From assembly GCA_002842855.1 (NCBI GenBank), contig PHEE01000014.1, positions 1 to 64,000 of the forward strand: 64,000 nt of DNA, read 5' to 3'. This stretch comes from Alphaproteobacteria bacterium HGW-Alphaproteobacteria-4 (GTDB lineage: Bacteria; Pseudomonadota; Alphaproteobacteria; Rhodobacterales; Rhodobacteraceae). Within the stretch, counting starts at the first letter, position 1. The number at the start of each line of letters is the position of its first letter. Under the pieces are notes generated by a model. The model worked only from the letters and a program-made list of their open reading frames with translations, had not been told where the DNA came from and did not search any database. The position numbers were made by a program, and so were the translations under genes. Shown here piece by piece: positions 26,036 through 33,456 of the stretch.

Positions 26036-26650
26036 TCACTGAACCGGCGCATTCGCGTTGCGCCCGGCGATCAGCACGCTGATCGCGTAAGCGGCCTTTG
26101 GGTCGAGCCCGGCGAGTACCTGCGCCGCGGCGTCAGGCCGCATCCGCGAAAGGAACCCGGCGGCGAATTCAGGCGCCATTTCCGAAAAGAGAGCGGCGGC
26201 ATCCTTTGGTTTCATGTTTTCATAAAGCGTCACCAGCCGGGTAACATCGCCCTCGGCAGCGCCATCAGCAATGGCAAGTGTCGTTGCAAGCCTATCCTCG
26301 GCGGCGATCAGCTCGGCCAGTTTAAGATCGAGCTGTGTCTGCGCAAGGGCAACCGTTTGCGCGCGGCTCGCAAGTGCCTCTTCGCGCTTGGCGAGCGCCA
26401 TTTCTCGGCTGCGCAGTGCCGCAAGCAGTGCTGCCGATTCGGGCGGTGGCTCACAGGTTGTGGTGGGCGCAGGGGCTGTTGATGTGACGGAAACGGCAAA
26501 GGCCTGGCCCGCGGTTTCGCCAATCCGGATCATGCCCGACGAGGCCAGAAGAACTATGATGACCCACAAGGCGCCCGGCCTGCCCCATTTTTGTGCGCGC
26601 CTGGCCGGTGTGCGGTCGGGAGCCACCACAGCTGCGCCAGCACCGCTCAT
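26036..26650 (-). CDS. MotE-like flagellar protein (MgtE-N type domain)
   Basis: 204 residues. A membrane anchor (ALWVIIVLLASSGMIRIG, about 28-45), a coiled coil (ALRSREMALAKREEALASRA, about 78-97) and a C-terminal MgtE N-domain-like module: LYENMKPKDAAALFSEMAP, LSRMRPDAAAQVLAGLDP. This architecture matches the MotE/FliG-related proteins of alphaproteobacterial flagellar clusters; MotE of Sinorhizobium is a periplasmic chaperone for MotC. It is coupled to the upstream gene by an ATGA overlap and lies 60 bases before motA. Function here is inferred from architecture and position. Confidence 0.7.
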   Translation of the reverse strand: MSGAGAAVVAPDRTPARRAQKWGRPGALWVIIVLLASSGMIRIGETAGQAFAVSVTSTAPAPTTTCEPPPESAALLAALRSREMALAKREEALASRAQTVALAQTQLDLKLAELIAAEDRLATTLAIADGAAEGDVTRLVTLYENMKPKDAAALFSEMAPEFAAGFLSRMRPDAAAQVLAGLDPKAAYAISVLIAGRNANAPVQ

Positions 26651-27006
26651 TCCGCAGCCTCCAGATCTTCGTGGTGTATACGACGTCGCACCACCCGGAG
26701 CCGCCGGGCGCCTTGGCCGGGATCAGGCAGATCGTGCATGGACGCGAGCAGCAACTCCAGACGCTCCGCTGCGCTTTCGGAGCGTTCAGTAAGCGCCGTA
26801 AGCGTTTCGGCCGATGCACCGGCTGTACTTTGCGCCTTTTGCAGCGCCTTGGTCATGTCATCGACCTGCGCCGAAAGGACTGCGATTGCACCACCCATGC
26901 CTGTTTCAAGTTGGTTGAACCGGCTGAGCCGCTGCGCCAGCACCAGACAGTAGGCCATCGCCCCAATGGCGCCAGCACCCAGAAGAATGTCTGCAATGAG
27001 TTCCAT
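26647..27006 (-). CDS. Small membrane coiled-coil protein of the flagellar operon (DUF6468-like)
   Basis: 119 residues. One N-terminal membrane helix (LIADILLGAGAIGAMAYCLV), then a coiled-coil region (about 30-90) and a basic segment ARRLRVVRRR. I know proteins of this layout in alphaproteobacterial flagellar clusters under DUF6468; the assignment is by layout and context, not a search. It overlaps the MotE-like gene by four bases and follows fliL by twelve. Function unknown. Confidence 0.55.
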   Translation of the reverse strand: MELIADILLGAGAIGAMAYCLVLAQRLSRFNQLETGMGGAIAVLSAQVDDMTKALQKAQSTAGASAETLTALTERSESAAERLELLLASMHDLPDPGQGARRLRVVRRRIHHEDLEAAE

Positions 27007-27018
27007 GCCGCAGCCTCC

Positions 27019-27507
27019 TCAGTTTACCACGAATTCTGTCACCAACAGGTCACGCACGCGCCCCTCGCCAGTGACAATCTGAACCCGTCTCAGCATTTGC
27101 GCGCGCAAGCGGATCAGCGCACTTCTGTCTTCCAGCTCGGCAACCTCGACGGCACGCAGGTACCCGTTCAGCACATCCATGACGCGCGGCAGCAGCAAGA
27201 TCACTTCGGCTTGATAGGGCTTTGCAACCTCAAGCTGCGCCCGAAACAGCAGGTGCCGTGCGCCCGTTCCTGTTCCAAGCTGGATTACCAGCGGTTCCAT
27301 CGGCACGAAGGCGATGTCGGGCAGGGTCGCGACCACGACGCTTTCAGGGGCAACTGGCGCCGAGTCCGGAGCGGTAAGAATCAGCCCCGAATAGGCGGCA
27401 AAAAACCCTCCGGCGCCGAGCAGCAGCATTGCGCCAAGCCCGGCAAACAACGGCATTTTCGACTTCCTTGCAGGTGCGGCTTGCGCCGCGGGGTCATTCT
27501 CGGCCAT
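27019..27507 (-). CDS. fliL: Flagellar basal-body-associated protein FliL, second copy
   Basis: 162 residues from ATG 27507: a charged cytoplasmic start, one membrane helix (LFAGLGAMLLLGAGGFFAAYSG, which is split by family-typical glycines), then a periplasmic domain with FVPMEPLVIQLG, LLFRAQLEVA, RVMDVLNGYLRAVE, and the end VRDLLVTEFVVN. FliL supports stator function. I chose 27507, with GGGGA upstream, over ATGs at 27522 and 27552. It sits divergent from fliF, the usual FliL position, so this copy is the better fliL candidate than the one at 17162-17656. Confidence 0.88.
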   Translation of the reverse strand: MAENDPAAQAAPARKSKMPLFAGLGAMLLLGAGGFFAAYSGLILTAPDSAPVAPESVVVATLPDIAFVPMEPLVIQLGTGTGARHLLFRAQLEVAKPYQAEVILLLPRVMDVLNGYLRAVEVAELEDRSALIRLRAQMLRRVQIVTGEGRVRDLLVTEFVVN

Positions 27508-27549
27508 GGCATCCCCGCACATTCGGTTTGCCAGATATAGACCCAAGCT

Positions 27550-27568
27550 CACTAACCGATTGTTAAGC
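27550..27568. promoter_or_regulatory. CtrA-like box between fliL and fliF
   Basis: CTAA (27552-27555), seven bases, TTAA (27563-27566): one mismatch from TTAA-N7-TTAA; read on the minus strand it is TTAA-N7-TTAG. It lies 45-60 bp upstream of the fliL ATG and 57-72 bp upstream of fliF, well placed for either divergent promoter. CtrA control of flagellar operons is established in several alphaproteobacteria. Confidence 0.45.
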
Positions 27569-27623
27569 GCAATCGGGCATTGATCGGGGGACGACGGGCA
27601 GAAGCCCGCGCAACTGGAGGTGC

Positions 27624-29246
27624 GTGTTGCAGCCTTTGATTGGCCTCTGGATGGCGCTTGATATGCGCCGCCGCGTCATCGTTTCGGTGGCGACGCTTGC
27701 GGTGTTTGCTGCAGTTTTGGGGCTGTCCGGGCTTGCCGCGAAACCAACGATGGCACTGCTCTACGCTCGGCTTGAAGGTACCCAGGCGGGCGACGTTGTG
27801 GCCGCACTCGATCAGCGCGGTGCCGCATACGAGGTGCGGGGTGACGCGATCTATGTTGAATCAGCCAGACGTGACGAGTTGCGCATGATGCTGGCGGGCG
27901 AAGGCCTGCCCGCAACTGGCGGCGCCGGATACGAGCTTCTTGATTCGCTGTCGGGATTCGGGACGACATCGCAGATGTTCGACGCCGCCTACTGGCGCGC
28001 GAAAGAGGGAGAATTGTCACGGACGATTTCGACGAGCCCGCTGATCCGCTCGGCGCGCGTGCATATTGCCAACCCGACCGCGCAACCTTTCCGAAAAGAG
28101 CTGCATCCCAGCGCATCTGTGATCGTCACAACCGTGGCAGGCGGGCTTTCACCATCTCAGGCCAAAGCACTGAAATATCTCGTCTCTTCTGCGGTATCTG
28201 GAATGACGCCCGACGATGTTGCGGTGATTGATGCGATTGGCGGCCTGATTGCCTCGGGCGAAGAGCCTGCCTCGGGCCCTGGCGGCGATACGCGCGCGCT
28301 GGAACTGAAAAGGAATGTCGAGCGGCTGCTTGAGGCGCGGGTTGGATATGGCAACGCGGTGGTCGAGGTTTCGGTCGAAACCGTGACCGAGCGTGAGGCA
28401 ATCACCGAACGCACTTTCGACCCGACAAGCCGCGTGGCGATTTCGACAGAGACGCAGGAGCGCAGCAATTCCACGTCCGATTCGGGCAAAGGCGCGGTGA
28501 CTGTCGCCTCGAACCTTCCGTCAGGCGCGGGGGCTGCCGGCGATACCTCGCAAAGTCAGCAGAGCGAAACCAGTGAACGCATCAACTTCGAAGTGTCCGA
28601 AACCACCCGTGAGGTGCTGCGTACCCCCGGCGCTATCAAGAGGTTGAGTGTGGCTGTGCTGGTGGATGCGGTGCAGATGACTGCGGCCGATGGCGCCCCA
28701 AGCACCGAGCCGCGCGCCGAAGAAGAACTTGCAGCCTTGCGCGATCTGGTCGCTTCGGCTGTCGGCTTCGATGCTGCGCGCGGCGACGTCATCACGCTCA
28801 AGTCGTTGCCTTTTCAGCCTGTGGCGCGGGTGGGTGAATCGATCGAGGCGGGTTTCCTATCGACCCTCGCCATTGATGTGATGGCGATTGTCCAGATGGC
28901 TGTTCTGGCGGTCGTCGCGCTGGTACTGGGTCTGTTCGTCCTGCGTCCGATCTTCACCCGGCCATTGCCGTCGCGCGTGGTCGAACTTCCTGCGCCAGCG
29001 CGCGGAGCTGGTGCAGACCCGGCGCGCGCACTGACTGGCGTCATCGACGATGAAAGCTATCTGCCGAGCGACCTGCCGGTCATTTCCGGATTTGACATGG
29101 CAATGCCGATGGCCAGCGGCGATTTCGGCGGCGCATCGGATTCCAACGATCCGGTGGCGCGGCTGAAGAAACTGATCGCCGAGCGGCAGGACGAGTCGGT
29201 CGAGATTCTGCGTAGCTGGATGGAAGATCACGGAGAGCATGTCTGA
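27624..29246 (+). CDS. fliF: Flagellar MS-ring protein FliF
   Basis: 540 residues. First membrane helix at about 19-37 (VIVSVATLAVFAAVLGLSGL). The YscJ/FliF periplasmic region carries ALLYARLEGTQAGDVVAALD and YWRAKEGELSRTISTSPLIR. The second helix lies at about 412-432 (AIVQMAVLAVVALVLGLFVL), followed by a cytoplasmic tail ending VEILRSWMEDHG, where FliG would bind. Start is non-ATG: GTG 27624 or, three bases on, TTG 27627. GGAGG ends at 27620, so TTG has the better spacing (6 versus 3). The family is clear; only the start is uncertain by one codon. Confidence 0.96.
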   Translation: MLQPLIGLWMALDMRRRVIVSVATLAVFAAVLGLSGLAAKPTMALLYARLEGTQAGDVVAALDQRGAAYEVRGDAIYVESARRDELRMMLAGEGLPATGGAGYELLDSLSGFGTTSQMFDAAYWRAKEGELSRTISTSPLIRSARVHIANPTAQPFRKELHPSASVIVTTVAGGLSPSQAKALKYLVSSAVSGMTPDDVAVIDAIGGLIASGEEPASGPGGDTRALELKRNVERLLEARVGYGNAVVEVSVETVTEREAITERTFDPTSRVAISTETQERSNSTSDSGKGAVTVASNLPSGAGAAGDTSQSQQSETSERINFEVSETTREVLRTPGAIKRLSVAVLVDAVQMTAADGAPSTEPRAEEELAALRDLVASAVGFDAARGDVITLKSLPFQPVARVGESIEAGFLSTLAIDVMAIVQMAVLAVVALVLGLFVLRPIFTRPLPSRVVELPAPARGAGADPARALTGVIDDESYLPSDLPVISGFDMAMPMASGDFGGASDSNDPVARLKKLIAERQDESVEILRSWMEDHGEHV

Positions 29247-29842
29247 TGGCGCTGCCGTTCAAGCTCGAGGCCTTCGACACCGGTGAATCAGCCGACGAAG
29301 CGGTGCAGATGAACCTCACCGACCTCGAAGAAGCAAAACTCGCGGCCTTCGAAAAGGGATATAGCGCCGGTTGGGAAGACGCCGTGGCCGCGCAGGAGGG
29401 CGAGACGGCCAAGATGCGCGGCGAACTCGGGCGCAATTTGCAGGCGCTGTCGTTCACCTATCATGAGGCGCGCGGCCATGTGCTGCGCGCGCTTGAGCCG
29501 CTTTTGCGTGACATGGTGGTCAAGGTGCTGCCGACTGCCGCGCGGGAAAGCGTGGCGGCGGTGGCGCTGGAGCATCTTCTGCCCATGGCCCAGCAGATTG
29601 CGGACGCGCCGATGACCGTGGTGGTCAATCCGCACAGCCGGGAAACGGTCGAGGCGATGTTGCGCGCACATGTGGCCTTCCCCATCCAGTTCAACGAGGA
29701 GCCGTCGCTCAGCGATGGACAGGTCTATCTGCGTTTTGGAGAATCAGAGACGCGTATTGATCTGGATGGTGTCATCTCCGCAATCGCAGGCGCCATTTCG
29801 GCGTTTTTTGATCTTGAGAATGTGGAGATAAAAGATGGATAA
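29246..29842 (+). CDS. fliH: FliH-like flagellar export ATPase regulator
   Basis: 198 residues. An acidic N-terminus with LAAFEKGYSAGWEDAVAAQE (the FliH/YscL entry segment), a helical middle, and a C-terminal domain with LPMAQQIADAPMTVVVNPHS and DGQVYLRFGESETRIDLDG. FliH binds FliI and docks it to the export gate. It overlaps the fliF stop by one base and fliN by eight. Members of this short alphaproteobacterial FliH type are often annotated only as hypothetical. Confidence 0.8.
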   Translation: MALPFKLEAFDTGESADEAVQMNLTDLEEAKLAAFEKGYSAGWEDAVAAQEGETAKMRGELGRNLQALSFTYHEARGHVLRALEPLLRDMVVKVLPTAARESVAAVALEHLLPMAQQIADAPMTVVVNPHSRETVEAMLRAHVAFPIQFNEEPSLSDGQVYLRFGESETRIDLDGVISAIAGAISAFFDLENVEIKDG

Positions 29843-30119
29843 CCTATCCGGGCCCGGCACGCCGTCTGCAAACCCCTTCACGCAGGTTCCCATCGAGATC
29901 ACGATTTCGGTCGGCAAGGCGCGGCCGCTGGTCCGCGAACTCTTGCGGCTGAAGCGAGACGCGATCCTGCCGCTCGACCGGCGGGTCGATGACCCGGTGG
30001 AACTCTATGTTGGCGACAAGCTGATTGCGCGGGGCGAGTTGACCGAGCTGACCGGTGATCAGGCGGGCCAGCTCGCGGTGCGCCTGACCGAAGTCGCCGA
30101 CCTGCAGAACGGCCTCTGA
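29835..30119 (+). CDS. fliN: Flagellar motor switch protein FliN
   Basis: 94 residues, a single SpoA domain: VPIEITISVGKARPLVRELL, LDRRVDDPVELYVGDKLIAR and GELTELTGDQAGQLAVRLTE. FliN is part of the C-ring that sets rotation and docks FliH. The partner switch proteins FliM and FliG are not encoded in this window. Confidence 0.93.
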   Translation: MDNLSGPGTPSANPFTQVPIEITISVGKARPLVRELLRLKRDAILPLDRRVDDPVELYVGDKLIARGELTELTGDQAGQLAVRLTEVADLQNGL

Positions 30120-30839
30120 ATGCGCTGCGCGCTGCTCCTGCCGCTCTTGCTGCTGGCGCTGCCTGCCGGGGCGCAGGAAATCACACTTTCGCTTGGCGAA
30201 GGCGACAGCCTTGCCGGCCGCACCATGCTTACCATCGCGCTTCTGACCGTTCTGAGCCTCGCGCCCGGTCTCGCGATCATGGTGACGTGCTTTCCGTTCA
30301 TCGTCACGGTGTTATCGATCCTTCGGCAGGCGATCGGGTTGCAGCAATCGCCGCCGAACATGCTGATCGTCAGCCTGGCAATGTTTCTTACATGGTTCAT
30401 CATGGAGCCGGTGCTTACAGATGCCTGGGTTAACGCTGCCGCACCGCTGATTGACGGGACCATCGACATCCCCACCGCCTTCGATCTGGGAGCGGTGCCG
30501 TTTCGCGGCTTCATGGCGCAGCGTATCGACCCGGATACATTCACCGCGTTGCTCGCGCTGCGCCCCGAACCTGCGTATGACGGCGCGATCGAGCAGGCGC
30601 CTTTGTCAGTGCTCGTGCCGTCATTCATGCTTTCCGAAGTTTCGCGCGCCTTCGAGATCGGGTTTTTGCTTTATCTTCCATTCCTGATCATAGATTTGGT
30701 GGTTTCGGCCGTTCTCATGTCGATGGGCATGATGATGGTGCCTCCTGCTGTGGTGGCGCTTCCCTTCAAGCTCGCTTTCTTTGTGGTGGCCGATGGCTGG
30801 ACACTGGTTTCCGGGGCCTTGGTGCGAAGTTACTTCTGA
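30120..30839 (+). CDS. fliP: Flagellar export gate protein FliP
   Basis: 239 residues. An N-terminal signal-like segment (ALLLPLLLLALPAGAQEITL) and four membrane helices. Signatures: LSLAPGLAIMVTCFPFIVTV, LRQAIGLQQSPPNMLIVSLA, SFMLSEVSRAFEIGFLLYLP and MSMGMMMVPPAVVALPFKL. It is core of the FliPQR gate. The ATG follows the fliN stop immediately. Last gene of the flagellar cluster; flgI, which often follows in relatives, is absent here. Confidence 0.97.
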   Translation: MRCALLLPLLLLALPAGAQEITLSLGEGDSLAGRTMLTIALLTVLSLAPGLAIMVTCFPFIVTVLSILRQAIGLQQSPPNMLIVSLAMFLTWFIMEPVLTDAWVNAAAPLIDGTIDIPTAFDLGAVPFRGFMAQRIDPDTFTALLALRPEPAYDGAIEQAPLSVLVPSFMLSEVSRAFEIGFLLYLPFLIIDLVVSAVLMSMGMMMVPPAVVALPFKLAFFVVADGWTLVSGALVRSYF

Positions 30840-30859
30840 CCGCACCGGCGCCGCCACGC

Positions 30860-31423
30860 CTAGCCCTGCGCGCGCAGAAGGGTGATCGTGGTGCTGCCAT
30901 AGCGGCGCTGATCGAGAAGCGCGAAGCCCACGGGTGGCGCCGGGGACGCAGCTTCCTCCCAAACCACGAAAGCACCCGGTGCCAGCCAGCCGCCTGCGCG
31001 GCATGACGCAAGCGCCAGTTCCCCCAGCCCCTTGCCGTAGGGCGGATCGAGAAATACGAGCCCGAAGGGCGCACCGTGGTTTGCCCCCATGTTTCGGGCA
31101 TCGTGCCGCAAGGTCTTGGTGGTTTCGGCCGCGCGCATCAACCCGACATTGCGCTTGAGCAGCGTTAGCGCCGCAAAGCCGTTATCGACAAACACCGCCT
31201 CAGCCGAACCGCGCGACAAAGCCTCAAGCCCGAGCGCCCCGGTGCCCGCGAAAAGATCAAGCACCCGAGCGCCTGGAATGGGGTTTCCGTGGGTGCCATT
31301 GATCAGCAGATTGAAGATGCTTTCGCGCACCCGGTCCGAGGTGGGCCGCAACTGCGCTTCGGCATCGCCCTCGCCAACTTCGGCTAGCTTCAGTCCACGA
31401 AACGCGCCCCCGATGATCCTCAC
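30860..31423 (-). CDS. rsmD: 16S rRNA (guanine966-N2)-methyltransferase RsmD
   Basis: 187 residues, starting MRIIGGAFRGLKL, typical of RsmD. SAM-binding motif VLDLFAGTGALGLEAL at about 54-69 and catalytic motif IV FLDPPYGKG (DPPY 126-129). It methylates G966 of 16S rRNA. Four bases overlap with the upstream flavoprotein gene. It marks the right border of the flagellar cluster, convergent with fliP. Confidence 0.95.
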   Translation of the reverse strand: MRIIGGAFRGLKLAEVGEGDAEAQLRPTSDRVRESIFNLLINGTHGNPIPGARVLDLFAGTGALGLEALSRGSAEAVFVDNGFAALTLLKRNVGLMRAAETTKTLRHDARNMGANHGAPFGLVFLDPPYGKGLGELALASCRAGGWLAPGAFVVWEEAASPAPPVGFALLDQRRYGSTTITLLRAQG

Positions 31424-32616
31424 AGCAGTGCCTTGAGATCGGTTGCGGGGTCGGCCACAGCTTGCGCCGCCGGGCTGCGGCCGGATTCGATTAGCCGCTT
31501 TCCGACCATATAGGCACGCGCGTCGTTCAATGCGTCTACCGCAAGCAGGGATTCACCGCGGAAATACCAGACCGAGTATCCTTCGGCGCGGCGGGTTATG
31601 ATGTGATCGTAACCGGCGCTAAGCCCCGCAATCTGCAGCTTCATGTCGTATTGATCCGACCAGAACCACGGTTTTGGCACATAGGCGCGCCCGGCATCCA
31701 AGATATTGGTTGCCACACATTCGGCCATGTCAATCGCGTTGCCCACACTTTCCAGCCGCAGCCGCCCGCCCGCGTAGGGGAACGAGGCGCAATCGCCCGC
31801 AGCCCAGATGAAGGGGTCGGAAGTGCGGCCACGGGTGTCAACCGCGATGCCATTGTCGATTGCCAGACCAGCGGCTTCGGCGAGCCCCGTTTCCGGGCTA
31901 ACACCAATTCCGACGATCACCAGATCGGCGGGCAAACTGCGCCCGTCCGCAAGCTCGACCGAATGCACTGATCCTTGGCCTGCGATTCTGGTAATGCCGA
32001 CGCCTTCGATGATACTGACCCCATGCGCCACATGCAGGGCTCGGATCGCGTCGGCGGTCTCGGCGCTTGCAACGCGGCCCAAAATGCGTGGGGTGGCCTC
32101 GACGAGCACGACCGAAAGCCCCAACTTGCGCGCAACTGCGGCGGCCTCCAGCCCGATATAGCCGCCGCCCACCACCACCAGTCGCGCATCGTGCTGAAGC
32201 GCAGGCGCTATGGCATCGATGTTGGCGAGATTGCGCACGACATGCACGCCCGAAAGCTCGCCACCAATGCTGGCTGACAAGCGGCGCGGGGCCGCCCCGG
32301 TGGCCAAAACGAGATTGTCATAGGGCACCGTCTCACCGCCAAACCGCACGGCCCTGGCGGCGCGATCAATGGCCTCGACGCGTGCGCCCAGCCGCAGCTC
32401 AATCCGCTGTTCGGCCCAGAATTCGGGCGAACGCAGCAGCAGCCTCTCAAGCGGCATTTGGCCAAGCAGATAGGCCTTTGAAAGTGGTGGCCGCTGATAG
32501 GGGGCAATTGGCTCTTCCCCCAGTATCGTGATTGCGGCATCGTAGCCCGATATGCGCAGCTTGGCAGCCAAAGATGCGGCCGCCTGGCCTGCGCCAACAA
32601 TCACCACGCCAGCCAT
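31420..32616 (-). CDS. FAD-dependent NAD(P)H oxidoreductase (ferredoxin reductase-like)
   Basis: 398 residues from ATG 32616 (GGGAG upstream). Two Rossmann motifs: VIVGAGQAAASLAAKL at the N-terminus for FAD and VVVGGGYIGLEAAAVA for NAD(P)H near residue 150. FIWAAGDCASFPY (about 270-282) is the second FAD motif, and the C-terminal reductase domain includes YDMKLQIAGL. This matches the putidaredoxin/rhodocoxin reductase (BphA4-like) group, which passes electrons from NADH to a [2Fe-2S] ferredoxin. No ferredoxin or P450 gene is next to it. The 766-bp-distant AlkB would need a rubredoxin reductase, but linkage cannot be shown. Confidence 0.85.
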   Translation of the reverse strand: MAGVVIVGAGQAAASLAAKLRISGYDAAITILGEEPIAPYQRPPLSKAYLLGQMPLERLLLRSPEFWAEQRIELRLGARVEAIDRAARAVRFGGETVPYDNLVLATGAAPRRLSASIGGELSGVHVVRNLANIDAIAPALQHDARLVVVGGGYIGLEAAAVARKLGLSVVLVEATPRILGRVASAETADAIRALHVAHGVSIIEGVGITRIAGQGSVHSVELADGRSLPADLVIVGIGVSPETGLAEAAGLAIDNGIAVDTRGRTSDPFIWAAGDCASFPYAGGRLRLESVGNAIDMAECVATNILDAGRAYVPKPWFWSDQYDMKLQIAGLSAGYDHIITRRAEGYSVWYFRGESLLAVDALNDARAYMVGKRLIESGRSPAAQAVADPATDLKALL

Positions 32617-32694
32617 TGCTCTGCTCCCACTGGTCAATTCCGGTCCGGACCCTATATCTGGGGATGACAAAAACGCAACGCGAGAGGATGCACC

Positions 32695-33183
32695 ATGACG
32701 ATTTCCGTAGGCGACACTTTGCCCGCCGCCACATTCCTGCAAATGGGTTCCGCTGGCCCCGAGCCGGTTGATCTGGCGCCGCGCCTGGCCGGGAAAAAGG
32801 TCGTGATCTTTGCAGTTCCCGCAGCGTTTTCAGGCACCTGCACCAATGCACATGTGCCCAGCTTTATCCGTACAAAACCGTTGTTCGAAGCAAAGGGCGT
32901 ATCCGAGATCATCTGTGTTGCGGCCAACGACCCGTTCGTGATGAAGGCTTGGGGTGAAAGCACTGGCGCAGCGGCTGCGGGGCTGACCATGCTTTCCGAT
33001 GCAGACGGTAGCTTTGCGCAGGCGCTGGGTCTGAGCTTTTCCAACCCCGCCACCGGTTTGCTCAACCGCTCGCAACGCTATTCGATGTTGGTCGAAGATG
33101 GCGTGGTCAAGGTGCTACGGCGCGAGGTGAAGGGTGGTACCTGCGAGATTTCGGGCGGCGAAGCCCTGCTGGCGGAAATCTAG
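32695..33183 (+). CDS. Peroxiredoxin (Prx5-like, AhpC/TSA family)
   Basis: 162 residues. Peroxidatic Cys49 in PAAFSGTCTNAHVPSF, the Prx5 group pattern. A further motif is VAANDPFVMKAWGES. The only other Cys is near the C-terminus (GGTCEISGG), a possible resolving residue. It reduces hydrogen peroxide and alkyl hydroperoxides. No fused glutaredoxin domain. Divergent from the flavoprotein gene. Confidence 0.93.
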   Translation: MTISVGDTLPAATFLQMGSAGPEPVDLAPRLAGKKVVIFAVPAAFSGTCTNAHVPSFIRTKPLFEAKGVSEIICVAANDPFVMKAWGESTGAAAAGLTMLSDADGSFAQALGLSFSNPATGLLNRSQRYSMLVEDGVVKVLRREVKGGTCEISGGEALLAEI

Positions 33184-33193
33184 ACCTTGCCAA

Positions 33194-33241
33194 TGGCGCG
33201 CCTGTAGCCCGGGCGCGCCGTCCGCCGTCCGCCGTCCGCCA
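33194..33241 (+). repeat. GGCGCGCC inverted repeat and 7-bp tandem repeat
   Basis: Just past the peroxiredoxin stop, two copies of GGCGCGCC (33195-33202, 33212-33219) can form an 8-bp stem with a 9-nt loop; a U-run is missing. Directly after it, GCCGTCC is repeated three times with a partial fourth (33217-33240). The rest of the 271-bp gap up to 33454 shows no gene. Confidence 0.6.
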
Positions 33242-33430
33242 GTGCGGCACTTTGCGCTTTGGGTTCGGCACAAGGAATTCGGGCAGGCGCATGGTCGCGC
33301 CATAGGCCGCTTTGACAGCGGCGCGTCCCCTTCTGGGCCTTCTGGCATTTGATGTGCATTTGCTTGTGGCACTGCGGATTTGATCTAGCGGAAACCTTCG
33401 CCGTCAACGCGCCCGCCGGATTGCTGCGAT

Positions 33431-33456
33431 GCAGCATAGAAATGCTGCGCAGCATC
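33431..33456 (-). terminator. Hairpin at the end of the GNAT-like gene
   Basis: GCAGCAT (33431-33437) pairs with ATGCTGC (33442-33448) around a 4-nt loop; the 14-bp perfect palindrome ATGCTGCGCAGCAT (33442-33455) overlaps the stop of the minus-strand gene. No clear U-run follows, so the termination role is tentative. Confidence 0.3.
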
